DNA of 64,000 nt from an uncultured Pelagibacteraceae bacterium (GTDB taxonomy: Bacteria > Pseudomonadota > Alphaproteobacteria > Pelagibacterales > Pelagibacteraceae). Location: positions 62,001-126,000 of the forward strand of contig CACDIC010000001.1 in assembly GCA_902552805.1 (NCBI GenBank), written 5' to 3'. A program made the translations under genes and the position numbers. The notes under the pieces were generated by a model, which was not told the DNA's origin, did no database searches, and saw only the letters and a program-made list of their open reading frames with translations. Positions 26,575 to 37,881 of the stretch are shown here, one piece after another (position 1 is the first letter of the stretch; each line of letters begins with the position of its first letter).

Positions 26575-28487
26575 TATTTTACAATTAAGAATGTTAATAG
26601 AGCAGAAAAACCAAGTAACATTACAAAAGCATATTGATATATATACCCGCTCTGAAATTTATTAGCTTTTACTGAAAATTTTTTGATCATCGACGAAATA
26701 CCGTCTGGACCAAACCCATCGATAATTTTCAAATCAAAGAACTTCCATAAAAATAAACCTAATTTTTTTGATGGTTTAACAAATAAAACATCATAAAGTT
26801 CATCAAAATACCATTTATTTAACAAAAACTGATAAAGCGGTTTATTTATACTGGCTAATCGTTCAGGTAAATTTCTATTTTTAAGGAATAAATAATATGC
26901 TAGTGGAATAGATAATATTACCAAAGTTGGAGTAAGTAATAAAAACCATAGTGGTGGGTGATCAGTACTTAATGGTTTTAGAAAAAATATTGAGTCACGC
27001 CAAAAATTATTTAGACCTTCATAACCGATAAATAATTCTTTAAATAAAAATCCTGCAAATATTGCACCAATTGATAATAAAACTAGAGGTATCAACATCA
27101 CGATAGGAGACTCGTGCGTCTCATCTATCTTAATCTCTTTATTATTATAATCACCATGAAAAGTTTTAAAAATTAATCTCCAAGAATAAATTGATGTAAG
27201 AAATGCTGTAAAAATACCTATACCAGCAGCATAATAACCTGTTGTATTTCCTCTCAAATAAGCAAATTCAATTATTGCGTCTTTAGAATAAAAACCTGAT
27301 AAAAATGGAAACCCCGTTAAAGCTAGCGTTCCTATAATCATTAGTGAATAGGTGTATGGAAGTTTTTTCCACACTCCGCCCATATTATTTATATTTTGTT
27401 CGTCTTTAAAAGCATGAATAACTGAACCGGATCCTAAAAATAATAGTGCTTTAAAAAACGCGTGAGTGAATAAATGAAACATTGCAACATTATACGCTCC
27501 CACGCCAGTGGCAAAAAACATGTAACCTAATTGGCTACAAGTAGAATACGCAATTATTTTTTTAATATCATTTTGTACCAGTGCTACTGTTGCAGCAAAG
27601 AATGCAGTACTCATACCAACAATTGTAATGATATTTAAAGCTAGATCAGAGTATTCATAAATTGGAGAACACCTTACAACTAGAAAAACTCCTGCTGTTA
27701 CCATTGTGGCGGCATGAATTAAGGCAGAAACAGGTGTTGGTCCCTCCATAGCATCTGGTAACCAGGTATGAAGTAAAATTTGTGCTGATTTACCCATTGC
27801 ACCAATGAATAAAAGTAAGCAAATCAAATCTACAGCATTTAATGTGATACCTAAAAATACCAAATTTTTATCTGTAATGTTTGGAATTTTAGCAAAAACC
27901 TCAGAATAATTTACTGTTCCAAATAAATAAAAAATTAAAAATATCCCGAGAGCAAACCCGAAATCACCCACTCTATTTACTACAAATGCTTTAATTGCAG
28001 CTTTGTTTGCTGACTCTTTTTTAAACCAAAATCCTATTAAAAAATACGAACATAAGCCTACACCTTCCCAACCAAAAAATAATTGAATGAAATTATCTGC
28101 AGTAACTAACATCAGCATTGCAAATGTAAATAAGGATAAGTAAGCCATAAATCTTGGTTTGTGCGGATCGTGAGACATGTAACCGATTGAATAAATATGA
28201 ACTAAGGCAGAAACTGATGTAACAACAACTAACATCACAGCAGATAATGAGTCAATCTTCATTGACCAATTTACTTCAAGCGATCCAGAGCTAATCCATG
28301 TCGCTATTATGATGTTCTCTTGATATTGATTAACAACAACCTCATACAAAACGAGGACAGAAAAAATTGCTGAAATAGATACCAATAGGCTAGTAATAAT
28401 TTCTGAACTTCTATCTCCTATTAATTTTCCAAAAAATCCTGAAATAATTGAAGCAATTAATGGTAATGCTATAATTGAAATTTCCAT
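26574..28487 (-). CDS. nuoL: NADH-quinone oxidoreductase subunit L
   Basis: Distal antiporter-like subunit of complex I with the long lateral helix. Length is 637 residues. Conserved segments are FFGWEGVGLCSYFLIGFW, LLHTWLPDAMEGPTPVSALIHAATMVTAGVF (in parts) and IKKIIAYSTCSQLGYM. The C-terminal ~130 residues include the amphipathic lateral helix and the anchoring last membrane helix. It lies one base after nuoK and shares a base with nuoM. Confidence 0.97.
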   Translation of the reverse strand: MEISIIALPLIASIISGFFGKLIGDRSSEIITSLLVSISAIFSVLVLYEVVVNQYQENIIIATWISSGSLEVNWSMKIDSLSAVMLVVVTSVSALVHIYSIGYMSHDPHKPRFMAYLSLFTFAMLMLVTADNFIQLFFGWEGVGLCSYFLIGFWFKKESANKAAIKAFVVNRVGDFGFALGIFLIFYLFGTVNYSEVFAKIPNITDKNLVFLGITLNAVDLICLLLFIGAMGKSAQILLHTWLPDAMEGPTPVSALIHAATMVTAGVFLVVRCSPIYEYSDLALNIITIVGMSTAFFAATVALVQNDIKKIIAYSTCSQLGYMFFATGVGAYNVAMFHLFTHAFFKALLFLGSGSVIHAFKDEQNINNMGGVWKKLPYTYSLMIIGTLALTGFPFLSGFYSKDAIIEFAYLRGNTTGYYAAGIGIFTAFLTSIYSWRLIFKTFHGDYNNKEIKIDETHESPIVMLIPLVLLSIGAIFAGFLFKELFIGYEGLNNFWRDSIFFLKPLSTDHPPLWFLLLTPTLVILSIPLAYYLFLKNRNLPERLASINKPLYQFLLNKWYFDELYDVLFVKPSKKLGLFLWKFFDLKIIDGFGPDGISSMIKKFSVKANKFQSGYIYQYAFVMLLGFSALLTFLIVK

Positions 28488-28488
28488 T

Positions 28489-28800
28489 TTAACCTTTTAG
28501 TTTATCTATCTCTTCTACTCGAATAGTTCCAGAATTTCTAAAATAAACAACTATGATCGCAAGACCAATTGCAGCCTCAGCTGCAGCAACAGTTAGTATA
28601 AAGAGGGTAAACACTTGACCAGAAAGATCTCCTAAATAAATTGAAAAAGATACTAAATTAATATTTACAGCTAATAAGATAAGTTCAATACTCATCAAGA
28701 TTACAATAATATTTTTTCTATTAAGAAATATACCAATTATTCCAATACTAAAAATAACAGCACCTAAAGTTAAATAATGACCTAAACCTATATCAATCAT
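28489..28800 (-). CDS. nuoK: NADH-quinone oxidoreductase subunit K
   Basis: Small complex I membrane subunit of 103 residues with three helices. Two conserved membrane glutamates are visible, in [15 protein letters not shown] and in [13 protein letters not shown], which belong to the proton path at the E-channel. Its start overlaps the nuoJ stop by 8 bp, implying coupled translation. Typical for the family. Confidence 0.97.
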   Translation of the reverse strand: MIDIGLGHYLTLGAVIFSIGIIGIFLNRKNIIVILMSIELILLAVNINLVSFSIYLGDLSGQVFTLFILTVAAAEAAIGLAIIVVYFRNSGTIRVEEIDKLKG

Positions 28801-29425
28801 CTATTTTTACTCCTTTATTAGACGCAACTTCAAGTACTTCCACACCTTCAGTCCTTTCTCTAGATATTTGTTTTAAATAACTTTGTTTTTTTACACCCTC
28901 TCTTTGTCTAAAAGTAAGAACTATTGCACCTATCATAGCAATCAAAAGTATCATCCCACTAATTTGAAACACATGTATATAATCAGTGTATAAAACCTGA
29001 CCTAATGAATGAGTGTTACTAACCCCATTTTCTAGTGATGATTTTGCAGAATTAAATAAATCAGGCTTATATTTCCATCCACCTATTACAATTATCAATT
29101 CAAAAAAAATTATTACACTGATTAATAGTCCTATAGGAATATGTCTTGAGCTATCTTTTGAAACAAACCACTGATTTTTTTGTTGAGCAACATTAAGCAT
29201 CATTACGACAAACAAAAATAGCACTGCAACTGCCCCAACATAAACTATCAACATAATCATCCCCAAAAATTCAGCACCAATCATTATAAAGAGGCAAGAT
29301 ATACTTATAAAATCAAGAATTAAAAAAAAAACTGAATGAACTGTGTTTTTAGAAACAGTTACCATTATGGCAGAAACAACTGCAATCACAGAAAAGACAT
29401 AAAAAAATATTGCATGTGCAATCAT
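28793..29425 (-). CDS. nuoJ: NADH-quinone oxidoreductase subunit J
   Basis: Complex I membrane subunit of 210 residues with five helices. The third helix region carries the family signature [20 protein letters not shown] hydrophilic loop sits between helices 4 and 5, and there is a polar tail of about 40 residues after the last helix, which is longer than in E. coli and usual for alphaproteobacteria. It overlaps nuoK by 8 bp and lies 3 bp after nuoI. Confidence 0.97.
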   Translation of the reverse strand: MIAHAIFFYVFSVIAVVSAIMVTVSKNTVHSVFFLILDFISISCLFIMIGAEFLGMIMLIVYVGAVAVLFLFVVMMLNVAQQKNQWFVSKDSSRHIPIGLLISVIIFFELIIVIGGWKYKPDLFNSAKSSLENGVSNTHSLGQVLYTDYIHVFQISGMILLIAMIGAIVLTFRQREGVKKQSYLKQISRERTEGVEVLEVASNKGVKIDD

Positions 29426-29428
29426 AAA

Positions 29429-29914
29429 TTATCTGTATGGATTGTCTGATTTAATATTTGCCGCTAAAACATTTTCCCATCTATCTCCGTTATCTAGGAG
29501 CTTTTCTTTTGTATAATAGAGTTCTTCACGAGTTTCAGTTGAAAATTCAAAATTTGGTCCTTGGACAATTGCATCTACAGGACAAGACTCTTCACATAAT
29601 CCACAATAAATACATTTCATCATATCAATATCATAGCGAGTAGTTTTTCTGCTTCCATCAGCTCTTTCAGCAGATTCAATTGTAATTGCTTGAGCGGGAC
29701 AGACAGCTTCACACAATTTACAAGCTATACATCTTTCTTCTCCATTAGGATATCTTCTCAATGCGTGTTCACCTCTATATCTTGGACTAATTTTGCCTTT
29801 TTCAAATGGATAATTTATTGTTTTTTTTGATTTGAAAAGTTCCTTAATAGCGATAAAAAGCCCACTGATAAAATCGGTCATTAATATTGTTTTAAAAAAT
29901 CTTGATATTTTCAT
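29429..29914 (-). CDS. nuoI: NADH-quinone oxidoreductase subunit I
   Basis: Peripheral-arm ferredoxin-like subunit (TYKY) carrying clusters N6a and N6b. Two complete 4Cys motifs are present: C62-C65-C68-C72 ([12 protein letters not shown]) and C101-C104-C107-C111 ([12 protein letters not shown]). The amphipathic N-terminal helix (1-30) sits on the membrane. Length is 161 residues, typical for alphaproteobacteria and mitochondria. It abuts nuoH with no gap. Confidence 0.97.
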   Translation of the reverse strand: MKISRFFKTILMTDFISGLFIAIKELFKSKKTINYPFEKGKISPRYRGEHALRRYPNGEERCIACKLCEAVCPAQAITIESAERADGSRKTTRYDIDMMKCIYCGLCEESCPVDAIVQGPNFEFSTETREELYYTKEKLLDNGDRWENVLAANIKSDNPYR

Positions 29915-30913
29915 TTATATTGTAGGTAAAAGATTAAAGTAAAAAAGATAACTTGCTGTCAAAACAACATAAGTTAAAGATAATGGTAAAAATATTTTCC
30001 AACCTAGTCTCATTAGTTGATCATATCTATATCTTGGAACAATCGCTTTGACCAACGCAAAAAGAATAAATAAAAATAAAATTTTGAAAATTAACCAAAG
30101 AGCGCCAGGTATTAAATTAAAAGGATAAAGATCGATCGGAGATAACCAGCCTCCTAAAAATAAAATTGACCCTAGTGCACACATTAACAAAATATTTGCA
30201 TACTCTCCCAACCAAAACATTGCATACATCATCCCAGAATATTCTGTTTGGTAACCCGCAACTAATTCAGCCTCTGCTTCTGGTAAATCAAAAGGTGGTC
30301 TATTTGTTTCAGCTAAAGCTGATATAAAAAAAATTACAAACATTGGAAATAATGGTATTACAAACCACATTTCTTTTTGAGCAACTACAATATCATTCAA
30401 GTTTAGAGATCCAACGCATAATAAGACATTAATTATAATAATACCAATCGATACTTCATAAGATACCATTTGTGCAGCAGATCTAATTGCTCCTAAGAAA
30501 GGATATTTTGAATTCGATGCCCATCCACCCATTATTATCCCATACACACCCAATGATGAGACAGCAAAAATATATAAAATTCCAACATTTATATCTGCTA
30601 ATACTTGTTCAACTCCAAAAGGAATTACAGCCCATGCTATTAGAGCTAGAGTCATTGTTATTATTGGAGCAAGAATAAAAATTACTTTGTTTGAACTAGC
30701 AGGTATTATAATTTCCTTGAAAATATATTTTAGGGCATCTGCTATGGATTGTAATAAGCCAAATGGACCAACAACATTTGGACCTTGTCTTTTTTGAACA
30801 AAAGCCCAAACTCTTCGATCCAACCAAACGATCATAGCGACTGAAACTAAAACAGGCACTAATAAAAATAAAACTTTGTAACTTTCTTGAAAAATAATAT
30901 TTAAGTATTCCAT
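29915..30913 (-). CDS. nuoH: NADH-quinone oxidoreductase subunit H
   Basis: Membrane subunit forming the quinone-binding chamber with NuoB and NuoD. It has 332 residues with eight helices. Diagnostic segments are [20 protein letters not shown], the EVSIG loop, [21 protein letters not shown] with its acidic cluster and [13 protein letters not shown] near the C-terminus. It lies 3 bp after nuoG. Confidence 0.97.
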   Translation of the reverse strand: MEYLNIIFQESYKVLFLLVPVLVSVAMIVWLDRRVWAFVQKRQGPNVVGPFGLLQSIADALKYIFKEIIIPASSNKVIFILAPIITMTLALIAWAVIPFGVEQVLADINVGILYIFAVSSLGVYGIIMGGWASNSKYPFLGAIRSAAQMVSYEVSIGIIIINVLLCVGSLNLNDIVVAQKEMWFVIPLFPMFVIFFISALAETNRPPFDLPEAEAELVAGYQTEYSGMMYAMFWLGEYANILLMCALGSILFLGGWLSPIDLYPFNLIPGALWLIFKILFLFILFALVKAIVPRYRYDQLMRLGWKIFLPLSLTYVVLTASYLFYFNLLPTI

Positions 30914-30916
30914 GAA

Positions 30917-32950
30917 TTAACCTTCTGTCCCTGTTTTTTTTAAATCAATTTTTGCGTTATTACATTCAAGCATAGTTTTTGATGAGCGTGCAATTACATT
31001 AGAAAAATAGTAGTCTTTATAATCAACTTTTAAAAATTCATCAGTAAAATCGCTTTCATTTAATTCATTATCTAATTCTGAAGTTTGCTGATCTTTATTC
31101 ACTTTTAAATAGTTAAACATACTACTTTCGAGTTCATCTTTATCATTAAAAAGTTTTCTATTATTCATAATCTCAGCGAGATCATTTATAATTTGCCAGT
31201 CCTCTTTTGCATCACCTGGGGGGTAAGATGCTTTATAAGCTTTTTGTAATTTACCTTCCAAGTTAGTGTAATGTCCAGATTGTTCAGTATAAGCAGCACC
31301 TGGTAAAATTATATCTGCAATTTCTGCACCTCTATCTCCATGACTTCCTTGATAGATAATAAATTCATCTTTCTTTTTAAAATCTAAATTATCTTGGCCA
31401 AGTAAAAAAATAATTTCAAATTTGTTTTCATGAAGTTCATCTAGAATTTTATCACTTTTATCAATGATATCTAAATCTAAATTTCCAACTGCACCTGCAT
31501 CCACTGATAATATATTAATTGGATTCCAATCATCATTCAGTTTATTATTCTTGGATAAAAACTCTTTGGATAAATTAAATAAATAACTTGCTGATTTAAT
31601 TTTAAAAAAAGACTCACCAAATACAATCATTGGTTTTTTTGACTCAATAATTTCTTTTGACAATTCATCATTATTTTCAAATATATCTTTGATAGTTTTT
31701 ATCTTCCCATTTAAACTTTGATAGTTGTAAGTTAAGTCTCCAAGATCGTTTAAAGAGATAACTCTAGTATTATTACTTAAATATGCTTTTCGAATTCTCG
31801 CATTAATCATTGTTGCTTCAAATCTAGGATTTGTGCCTATCAATAAAATTAAATCTGCCTCTTCAATGCCGTTTATCGATGAATTGAATAAATAATTTTC
31901 TCTTTTAGAATTGTCGATAAATCTTTTTGAAGATCTAAAATCATATTTTTTCGTATCAATTGTTCTTTCTAAAAATTCTTTGAAAATGAAACTTGTCTCC
32001 ATATTTGTTAGATCACCAACAAATCCGCAAATTTTATCTTTATTTGCATTTTCTATTTTTGATTTAATGATTTTGTAAACCTCATCCCAAGAGGCTTTTT
32101 CAAATTTATTATTATACTTTATATACGGAGTGTCTAATCTTTGATTTAATAATCCATCACAAGCATATCTTGTTTTATCTGAAATCCACTCTTCATTTAT
32201 ATCTTCATTTATAACAGGTAAAACTCTTTTCACTTCCCAATCATAGGTATCAACTCGAATATTAGAACCAACCGCATCCATTACATCAATTGTCTGCGTT
32301 TTCTTTAATTCCCATGGTCTTGCTTCAAAAACATAAGGCTTAGATGTTAGAGCTCCTACTGGACAAAGATCGATTACGTTTCCTGACAGTTCTGATTGAA
32401 CTGATTGCTCTAAATATGTAGTAATTTGCATATCCTCACCCCTTCCAATTGCACCTAACTCAGGAACTCCTGCTATCTCGGTTGCAAATCTCACACACCT
32501 TGTACAATGAATACATCTTGTCATTTGAGTTTTGATCAGTGGACCCATATTTTTTTCAGGCACTGCTCTTTTGTTTTCTTTAAATCTTGACTTGTCTATT
32601 CCATAAAACATCGATTGATCTTGAAGATCACATTCCCCACCCTGATCACACACTGGACAATCCAACGGATGATTTGCTAATAAAAACTCCATTACACCTT
32701 TCCTTGATTTCTCTATTTTTGGAGTATTAGTTTTTATAACCATTCCATCTGTTGCGGGCATTGCACATGAGGCTATTGGTTTTGGAGATTTTTCCATTTC
32801 AACTAAACACATTCTGCAGTTACCAGCTATTGATAATTTTTCGTGATAACAAAATCTTGGTATTTCTGCGCCTGCTTTTTCACAAGCTTGGAGAACAGTT
32901 AACCCTTCCTCAACCTCTACTTCAATATCGTTAACTTTTAATTTAAGCAT
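30917..32950 (-). CDS. nuoG: NADH-quinone oxidoreductase subunit G
   Basis: Large peripheral-arm subunit carrying several Fe-S clusters. The N-terminal [2Fe-2S] ferredoxin domain ([15 protein letters not shown] plus a later Cys) is followed by the HxxxC motif in [12 protein letters not shown] and a [4Fe-4S] motif in [10 protein letters not shown]. The C-terminal molybdopterin-oxidoreductase-like domain (~220-677) has no catalytic metal role in complex I. Length is 677 residues, normal for alphaproteobacteria and shorter than E. coli NuoG. The start overlaps nuoF by 8 bp. Confidence 0.97.
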   Translation of the reverse strand: MLKLKVNDIEVEVEEGLTVLQACEKAGAEIPRFCYHEKLSIAGNCRMCLVEMEKSPKPIASCAMPATDGMVIKTNTPKIEKSRKGVMEFLLANHPLDCPVCDQGGECDLQDQSMFYGIDKSRFKENKRAVPEKNMGPLIKTQMTRCIHCTRCVRFATEIAGVPELGAIGRGEDMQITTYLEQSVQSELSGNVIDLCPVGALTSKPYVFEARPWELKKTQTIDVMDAVGSNIRVDTYDWEVKRVLPVINEDINEEWISDKTRYACDGLLNQRLDTPYIKYNNKFEKASWDEVYKIIKSKIENANKDKICGFVGDLTNMETSFIFKEFLERTIDTKKYDFRSSKRFIDNSKRENYLFNSSINGIEEADLILLIGTNPRFEATMINARIRKAYLSNNTRVISLNDLGDLTYNYQSLNGKIKTIKDIFENNDELSKEIIESKKPMIVFGESFFKIKSASYLFNLSKEFLSKNNKLNDDWNPINILSVDAGAVGNLDLDIIDKSDKILDELHENKFEIIFLLGQDNLDFKKKDEFIIYQGSHGDRGAEIADIILPGAAYTEQSGHYTNLEGKLQKAYKASYPPGDAKEDWQIINDLAEIMNNRKLFNDKDELESSMFNYLKVNKDQQTSELDNELNESDFTDEFLKVDYKDYYFSNVIARSSKTMLECNNAKIDLKKTGTEG

Positions 32951-34271
32951 TTTTATCCAATAAGTGTTGATCTACTAAATATGGAATATTCTTATTTTCT
33001 TTTACAATTGGATCAAATTTATTTCTTTTTTTAATTTCATCTTTGAAATGTCTCAATAAACCTTGAACTGGCCAAGAAGAACCCTCACCAAATGCACAAA
33101 TCGTATGACCTTCTATTTGTTTTGTAACATCACCTAGCATGTCTATCTCATCTTTAGATGCTTCTCCTTTTGCCATTCTTTCAAGCATTCTCCACATCCA
33201 GCCTGAACCTTCTCTACAAGGTGTACATTGGCCACAACTTTCATGTTTGTAAAATCTCGCTATTCGAGCCATACATTTTATAATGTCTTGATCTTTATTA
33301 ATCACAACTACACCAGCTGTACCTAATCCACTTTTTTCAGCCATTAACGAGTCAAAGTCCATAGTCAAAGTCTCACATTTATCTTTTGGTATTAATGGCA
33401 TTGATGATCCACCAGGTATAACAGCTTGCAAATTATCCCAGCCACCTATGACACCCCCAGCATGTACTTCAATTAGTTCTTTTAATGGAATGTTCATTTC
33501 TTCCTCAACATTACAAGGATTATTTACATTTCCAGATATACAAAAAATTTTGGTGCCTGTATTTTTTTCTCTTCCCAAAGACGCAAACCATTTACCACCT
33601 CTTCTCAGGATAGTTGGTACAACAGCTATGGTTTCCACATTATTAATTATTGTTGGGCAACCATAAAGTCCTATTAGTGCTGGAAAAGGAGGTTTTAATC
33701 TTGGTTGACCTTTTTTTCCTTCAATACTCTCAAGTAATGCAGTTTCCTCTCCACAAATATATGCTCCAGCTCCATAGTGAATATAAATATCTAGATCCCA
33801 CCCAGTACCTGCAGCGTTTTTACCTAATAGTTTTTTTTCATAAGCTTCGTCAATTGCTGCTTGAAGCTTTTGTCCATCTACAAAATATTCTCCTCTAATA
33901 TAAATATAACAAACATGTGCTTGAATTGCATAAGATGCAATCAAACAACCTTCGATTAATTTATGAGGTTCAAATCTTAAAATATCTCTATCTTTACAAG
34001 TTCCTGGCTCAGATTCATCTCCGTTAATCACTAAATAATGTGGTCTAGAGCCGACTTCCTTGGGTGCAAAGGACCATTTTAGACCTGTTGGAAAACCCGC
34101 ACCACCTCTTCCTCTAAGTTGAGAATCTTTAATTTCATTTATAATCCAGTCTCTACCCTTATCTGTTATTTCTTTAGTATTTACCCAATCACCTCTTTTT
34201 TGAGATGAAGTTAGATCAGGTCCCAAATCATTGTATAAGTTTTGAAAAATTCTGTCTTGATCCTTAAGCAT
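32943..34271 (-). CDS. nuoF: NADH-quinone oxidoreductase subunit F
   Basis: NADH-binding, FMN-containing subunit. The glycine-rich FMN/NADH site [13 protein letters not shown] lies near residues 54-66, with [15 protein letters not shown] further on. The [4Fe-4S] N3 motif [13 protein letters not shown] is near residue 350. Length is 442 residues. It overlaps nuoE and nuoG by 8 bp each, making a tightly coupled NADH-dehydrogenase module. Confidence 0.97.
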   Translation of the reverse strand: MLKDQDRIFQNLYNDLGPDLTSSQKRGDWVNTKEITDKGRDWIINEIKDSQLRGRGGAGFPTGLKWSFAPKEVGSRPHYLVINGDESEPGTCKDRDILRFEPHKLIEGCLIASYAIQAHVCYIYIRGEYFVDGQKLQAAIDEAYEKKLLGKNAAGTGWDLDIYIHYGAGAYICGEETALLESIEGKKGQPRLKPPFPALIGLYGCPTIINNVETIAVVPTILRRGGKWFASLGREKNTGTKIFCISGNVNNPCNVEEEMNIPLKELIEVHAGGVIGGWDNLQAVIPGGSSMPLIPKDKCETLTMDFDSLMAEKSGLGTAGVVVINKDQDIIKCMARIARFYKHESCGQCTPCREGSGWMWRMLERMAKGEASKDEIDMLGDVTKQIEGHTICAFGEGSSWPVQGLLRHFKDEIKKRNKFDPIVKENKNIPYLVDQHLLDKNA

Positions 34272-34872
34272 TTTTTAGATCCATTAATGTTTTTCTATTA
34301 TTTTCTGGTTCATTATTTATTCTTCCTCTATAGGAGCCAGGTGTTGGTTTTTCTCCATTTAAAATTTTGTCCAAAATTTTTAAAGTTTTTTCTTTATCAA
34401 GATCCTCATAGTAGTCATCATTAATTTGCATCATCGGGGCATTGACACATGCGCCAAGACACTCAACTTCCATCCATGAACAATTTTTATCATTTGAAAG
34501 TGCTGATTCATGTTCTGAAATTTTTTCTTTACATGCCTCGACTAATTTATTTGCCCCTCTTATCATGCATGGAGTTGTGGTACACACTTGAACAAAATAC
34601 TTACCAACAGGTGATAAATTATACATGCTATAGAAAGTAGCAACTTCATATACTTTTATGTATGGCATATCTAAAAATTTTGCGATGTGTTTCATTGCAG
34701 CTAATGGTATCCAGTTATCATTTTGTTTTTGAGCTAAATATAACAATGCCATCACAGCACTTTGTTGTTTACCTTCTGGATATTTGGCAACAATACTCTT
34801 TGCTGCCTCTAATGAAGAAGCGTTAAATTCAAAATTTTCAGGTTGGTTTTTTGCAGGTCTTCTTAAACTCAT
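34264..34872 (-). CDS. nuoE: NADH-quinone oxidoreductase subunit E
   Basis: Thioredoxin-fold [2Fe-2S] subunit (24 kDa) of the NADH module. All four ligands are present: C97 and C102 (CTTTPC) and C138 and C142 (CLGAC). Length is 202 residues, with a polar C-terminal extension of ~30 residues. It overlaps nuoD by 4 bp and nuoF by 8 bp. Ordinary. Confidence 0.97.
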   Translation of the reverse strand: MSLRRPAKNQPENFEFNASSLEAAKSIVAKYPEGKQQSAVMALLYLAQKQNDNWIPLAAMKHIAKFLDMPYIKVYEVATFYSMYNLSPVGKYFVQVCTTTPCMIRGANKLVEACKEKISEHESALSNDKNCSWMEVECLGACVNAPMMQINDDYYEDLDKEKTLKILDKILNGEKPTPGSYRGRINNEPENNRKTLMDLKNA

Positions 34873-36044
34873 CTATCGACCTCCCCAAAAACTATATCAA
34901 GTGAACCAAGAACAGCAGGTACATCCGCTAACATATGGCCCTTAATTAAATAATCCATTGATTGTAAATGTGAAAATCCTGGCGCTCTAATCTTACACTT
35001 GTAAGGTTTACTTGATCCATCTGAGATTAAATAAACACCAAATTCACCCTTAGGTGCTTCGACAGCAGTATAAATTTCATCCTTTGGTACACGATATCCC
35101 TCAGTAAATAGTTTAAAGTGATGTATTAATGCTTCCATAGATTGTTTTATTTCTGATTTAGATGGTGGAGATATTTTACCATCAAAAGTTTTAATTGGAC
35201 CTTTTTCCATCCTCGCTAAACATTGTTTTATAATGGATACACTTTCTTTCATTTCCTCAATTCTACATAAGTATCGATCGTAACAGTCACCATTTTTACC
35301 TACTGGAATTTTAAATTCTAATTGATCATAGCAATCATAGGGTTGAGATTTTCTTAAATCCCAAGGGATCCCTGAACCTCTAATCATTACACCACTAAAC
35401 GAGTAATCTAACGCATCATCTTTGGTTACCACTCCAATATCTACATTTCTTTGCTTAAATATTCTATTATCAGTTAAAAGATTCTCGAGATCATTTATTA
35501 TTTTTGGGAAAGTTTCACAAAATTTCGCTATATCATTTTCTAAACCAACTGGTAAATCTTGATGAACACCACCAGCTCTAAAATAATTAGCGTGTAATCT
35601 TGATCCAGATGCTCGTTCGTAAAAAGTCATTAATGTCTCTCTTTCCTCAAATCCCCATAATGATGGTGTTAATGCACCCACATCTAAAGCTTGAGTAGTA
35701 ACATTTAATATATGACTTAATATTCTTCCGATTTCGCAAAACATAACTCTTATATATTGTGCTCTTATTGGAACATCGATATCTAGAATTTTTTCTATAG
35801 CTAAGGCAAAAGCATGTTCTTGGTTCATGGGAGCAACATAATCAAGTCGATCAAAATATGGGACAGCTTGCATATATGTTTTATTTTCAATTAATTTTTC
35901 TGTTCCTCGATGTAATAAACCAATATGCGGGTCTGCTTTTTCTACAACCTCACCATCCAGTTCAAGAATTAGTCTTAACACACCATGGGCAGCTGGATGT
36001 TGTGGGCCAAAATTCAAATTTAGATTTTTAATTTTTTTTGTCAT
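34869..36044 (-). CDS. nuoD: NADH-quinone oxidoreductase subunit D
   Basis: 49-kDa-type subunit, related to NiFe hydrogenase large subunits, forming the quinone site. Visible conserved segments are [14 protein letters not shown] (with the quinone-binding His), [26 protein letters not shown] and the C-terminal DIVFGEVDR. Length is 391 residues. The hydrogenase Ni ligands are absent, as expected. The start lies 17 bp inside nuoC. Confidence 0.97.
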   Translation of the reverse strand: MTKKIKNLNLNFGPQHPAAHGVLRLILELDGEVVEKADPHIGLLHRGTEKLIENKTYMQAVPYFDRLDYVAPMNQEHAFALAIEKILDIDVPIRAQYIRVMFCEIGRILSHILNVTTQALDVGALTPSLWGFEERETLMTFYERASGSRLHANYFRAGGVHQDLPVGLENDIAKFCETFPKIINDLENLLTDNRIFKQRNVDIGVVTKDDALDYSFSGVMIRGSGIPWDLRKSQPYDCYDQLEFKIPVGKNGDCYDRYLCRIEEMKESVSIIKQCLARMEKGPIKTFDGKISPPSKSEIKQSMEALIHHFKLFTEGYRVPKDEIYTAVEAPKGEFGVYLISDGSSKPYKCKIRAPGFSHLQSMDYLIKGHMLADVPAVLGSLDIVFGEVDR

Positions 36045-36633
36045 TAGTTTCTGATATTTCTTTTATATATTTTGTTCCTTCCCAAGGACTTTGATAATCA
36101 AAATTTCTATAATTTTGTTCTAGTTTTACAGGTTCATTGATAACTTTTTTTTTCTCTTCGCTATATCTAACTTCAGAATGGCCAGTCAAAGGAAAATCTT
36201 TTCTTAATGGATGACCTTCAAAACCATAGTCAGTCAAAATTCTTCTTAAATCAGGATGATTTTTAAAGTTTACACCATACATATCAAAAACTTCTCTTTC
36301 CATCCAATTTGCTGATGGAAATACAGTTGTTAAAGAAGAGATTAGCTCATTTTCATTGATAAAATAACTTAGGATCATTCTATGGTTAAACTCGTGACTT
36401 AAGAATAAATACACAATTTTAAATCTTTGAATTTCTTCAGGATAATCTACAACTGTAATATCAATAAGCTGTCTAAACTTAGTATCTTTGTTTGTTTTTA
36501 TAAATAAAACGACATCAATTAAATCTTCTTTATCAATTTCAACATAAATTTGATTATGTTTGATTGAAGTCTTATTAATTTTTGTCGTAAGCTCTGAATT
36601 TATCTTTTTCTCTAAATCAATTAAATTATTCAT
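36028..36633 (-). CDS. nuoC: NADH-quinone oxidoreductase subunit C
   Basis: 30-kDa-type peripheral-arm subunit contacting NuoD, separate from NuoD here, unlike the CD fusion of E. coli. It shows the signature ERFVD-like [39 protein letters not shown] region (in parts) around residues 110-150. Length is 201 residues. It overlaps nuoD by 17 bp, one of the longer overlaps in the window, and lies 1 bp after nuoB. Confidence 0.96.
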   Translation of the reverse strand: MNNLIDLEKKINSELTTKINKTSIKHNQIYVEIDKEDLIDVVLFIKTNKDTKFRQLIDITVVDYPEEIQRFKIVYLFLSHEFNHRMILSYFINENELISSLTTVFPSANWMEREVFDMYGVNFKNHPDLRRILTDYGFEGHPLRKDFPLTGHSEVRYSEEKKKVINEPVKLEQNYRNFDYQSPWEGTKYIKEISETNDKKN

Positions 36634-36634
36634 T

Positions 36635-37150
36635 TTACCTATTAAAAGATCCTTTATTTCTAATTTTTTTTTGTAATTGCATTATTCCATATAACAATGC
36701 TTCAGCGGAAGGTGGACAACCTGGTACATAAACATCAACGGGCACAATACGATCACAACCTCTTACAACAGAATATGAATAATGATAGTAACCTCCACCA
36801 TTAGCACAACTTCCCATTGATATAACATATCTTGGTTCTGGCATTTGATCATAAACTTTTCTTAATGCTGGTGCCATCTTATTTGTTAAAGTACCTGCAA
36901 CAATCATAACATCAGATTGTCTAGGTGATCCCCTTGGAGCAGCACCAAACCTCTCAAGATCATATCTTGGCATAGCTGTTTGCATCATTTCAACCGCACA
37001 GCAAGCTAGACCAAAAGTCATCCAATGCAAAGATCCAGATCTTGACCAATTTACTAAATTTTCTAATGAAGTAGTTATAAATCCATTCTTGCCAAAATCT
37101 TCAGCAAGTTGTTTAAATTCATCAGGTACTTGATCTAATTTATTATTCAT
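36635..37150 (-). CDS. nuoB: NADH-quinone oxidoreductase subunit B
   Basis: PSST-type subunit with terminal cluster N2 that passes electrons to quinone. The adjacent Cys pair C50-C51 (ACCAVEMM) and the further ligands C115 and C145 (GCPPSAE) are all in place. Length is 171 residues. It lies 11 bp after nuoA. Confidence 0.97.
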   Translation of the reverse strand: MNNKLDQVPDEFKQLAEDFGKNGFITTSLENLVNWSRSGSLHWMTFGLACCAVEMMQTAMPRYDLERFGAAPRGSPRQSDVMIVAGTLTNKMAPALRKVYDQMPEPRYVISMGSCANGGGYYHYSYSVVRGCDRIVPVDVYVPGCPPSAEALLYGIMQLQKKIRNKGSFNR

Positions 37151-37161
37151 TTAAAAAAATT

Positions 37162-37530
37162 TTATTCCCAGTCTAATGCACCTTTTTTCCATTCATAAAT
37201 AAATCCAATTGTAAGTATGAATAAAAAAATCATCATTGACGTAAAACCCAAGATTCCAATATTTCCTAAAGAAATTGCCCACGGAAATAAAAATGCAATT
37301 TCAAGATCAAAAATAATAAATAAAATTGCAACTAAATAAAACCTCACATCAAATTCCATTCTTGAATCTTGGAATGGTTCAAATCCACATTCATAAGCTG
37401 ATAACTTTTCTGGATCTGGATTTTTTGGAGATAAGATAAAATTAATTACTATAAAGGCACCACTAAGTCCTAAAGCTATAATTAGGAATAATATTATAGG
37501 TAAATAATCTTTTAAAAATTCCGCTGTCAT
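37162..37530 (-). CDS. nuoA: NADH-quinone oxidoreductase subunit A
   Basis: Three-helix membrane subunit at the quinone chamber, first gene of the complex I operon. The conserved loop [10 protein letters not shown] is at about 44-53, followed by [22 protein letters not shown] (in parts) with membrane acidic residues. Length is 122 residues. The gene starts 106 bp after the tRNA-Asp gene on the same strand, so the nuo transcript is probably initiated upstream of the tRNAs or within that gap. Confidence 0.97.
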   Translation of the reverse strand: MTAEFLKDYLPIILFLIIALGLSGAFIVINFILSPKNPDPEKLSAYECGFEPFQDSRMEFDVRFYLVAILFIIFDLEIAFLFPWAISLGNIGILGFTSMMIFLFILTIGFIYEWKKGALDWE

Positions 37531-37604
37531 GGTGGAATATATATCATTTTTTAAAGCCAGATGAAGTGGTGTTAGGTCACATTATTCAAAATATACAGCT
37601 AATT

Positions 37605-37619
37605 TGATAACGATTATCA
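37605..37619. promoter_or_regulatory. Short perfect dyad between tRNA-Asp and nuoA
   Basis: TGATAA and TTATCA flank three bases, giving a perfect 6 bp inverted repeat in the 106 bp gap between tRNA-Asp and nuoA. There is no T-tract, so it is unlikely to be a terminator. It resembles half of a Fur-type box (GATAAT/ATTATC), but Fur sites in alphaproteobacteria vary, so a regulatory role is only a guess. It could also be part of a tRNA 3'-end processing stem. Confidence 0.3.
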
Positions 37620-37636
37620 GCTTTAAATTAAATAAG

Positions 37637-37713
37637 TGGCGGGAGTGAAGGGACTCGAACCCTCGACCTATCGCGTGACAGGCGATCGCTCTAACCAACT
37701 GAGCTACACCCCC
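37637..37713 (-). tRNA. tRNA-Asp (GTC)
   Basis: The minus strand folds into a full cloverleaf: acceptor GGGGGTG paired with CACTCCC (one G-U), D-arm with AGCTCAGTTGGTTAGAGC, anticodon loop CTGTCAC giving GTC, and T-arm GGTTCGAGTC. CCA is encoded at 37637-37639. It sits 14 bp after tRNA-Val on the same strand, and the pair shares a promoter upstream of tRNA-Val. Confidence 0.97.
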
Positions 37714-37727
37714 ACTTTTGATTCTTT

Positions 37728-37803
37728 TGGTGGGCAGTAAAGGACTCGAACCTTTGACCCCCTCGGTGTAAACGAGATGCTCTACCAACTGAGCTAACCG
37801 CCC
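37728..37803 (-). tRNA. tRNA-Val (TAC)
   Basis: The minus strand folds as a cloverleaf: acceptor GGGCGGT with ACTGCCC, D-arm AGCTCAGTTGGTAGAGC, anticodon loop TTTACAC giving TAC, T-arm GGTTCGAGTC, and CCA encoded at 37728-37730. It is the first gene after a clear promoter, in tandem with tRNA-Asp, and upstream of the whole nuo block. Confidence 0.97.
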
Positions 37804-37818
37804 AAAACCAAAATGTTG

Positions 37819-37846
37819 GTTATATCTTTTAGTAAAATAAGGTCAA
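37819..37846 (-). promoter_or_regulatory. Sigma70-type promoter for tRNA-Val/tRNA-Asp
   Basis: Minus strand: -35 TTGACC (37846-37841), 16 bp spacer, -10 TATAAC (37824-37819), with the mature tRNA-Val 5' end 15 bases after the -10. This is one of the best promoter matches in the window and probably also feeds transcription into the nuo genes. Confidence 0.7.
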
Positions 37847-37881
37847 GATTAATTAGTTGTTATAAATAAAAGATAATTTTT

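Noticed and set aside
37605-37619. Terminator after tRNA-Asp
   Set aside because: The dyad is only 6 bp with a 3-base loop and no T-tract follows on the minus strand.
37582-37788. 68-residue minus-strand ORF over the two tRNA genes
   Set aside because: It reads straight through tRNA-Asp and tRNA-Val (GGVAQLVRA... is the well-known false peptide from tRNA sequence). The tRNA cloverleaves explain this DNA.
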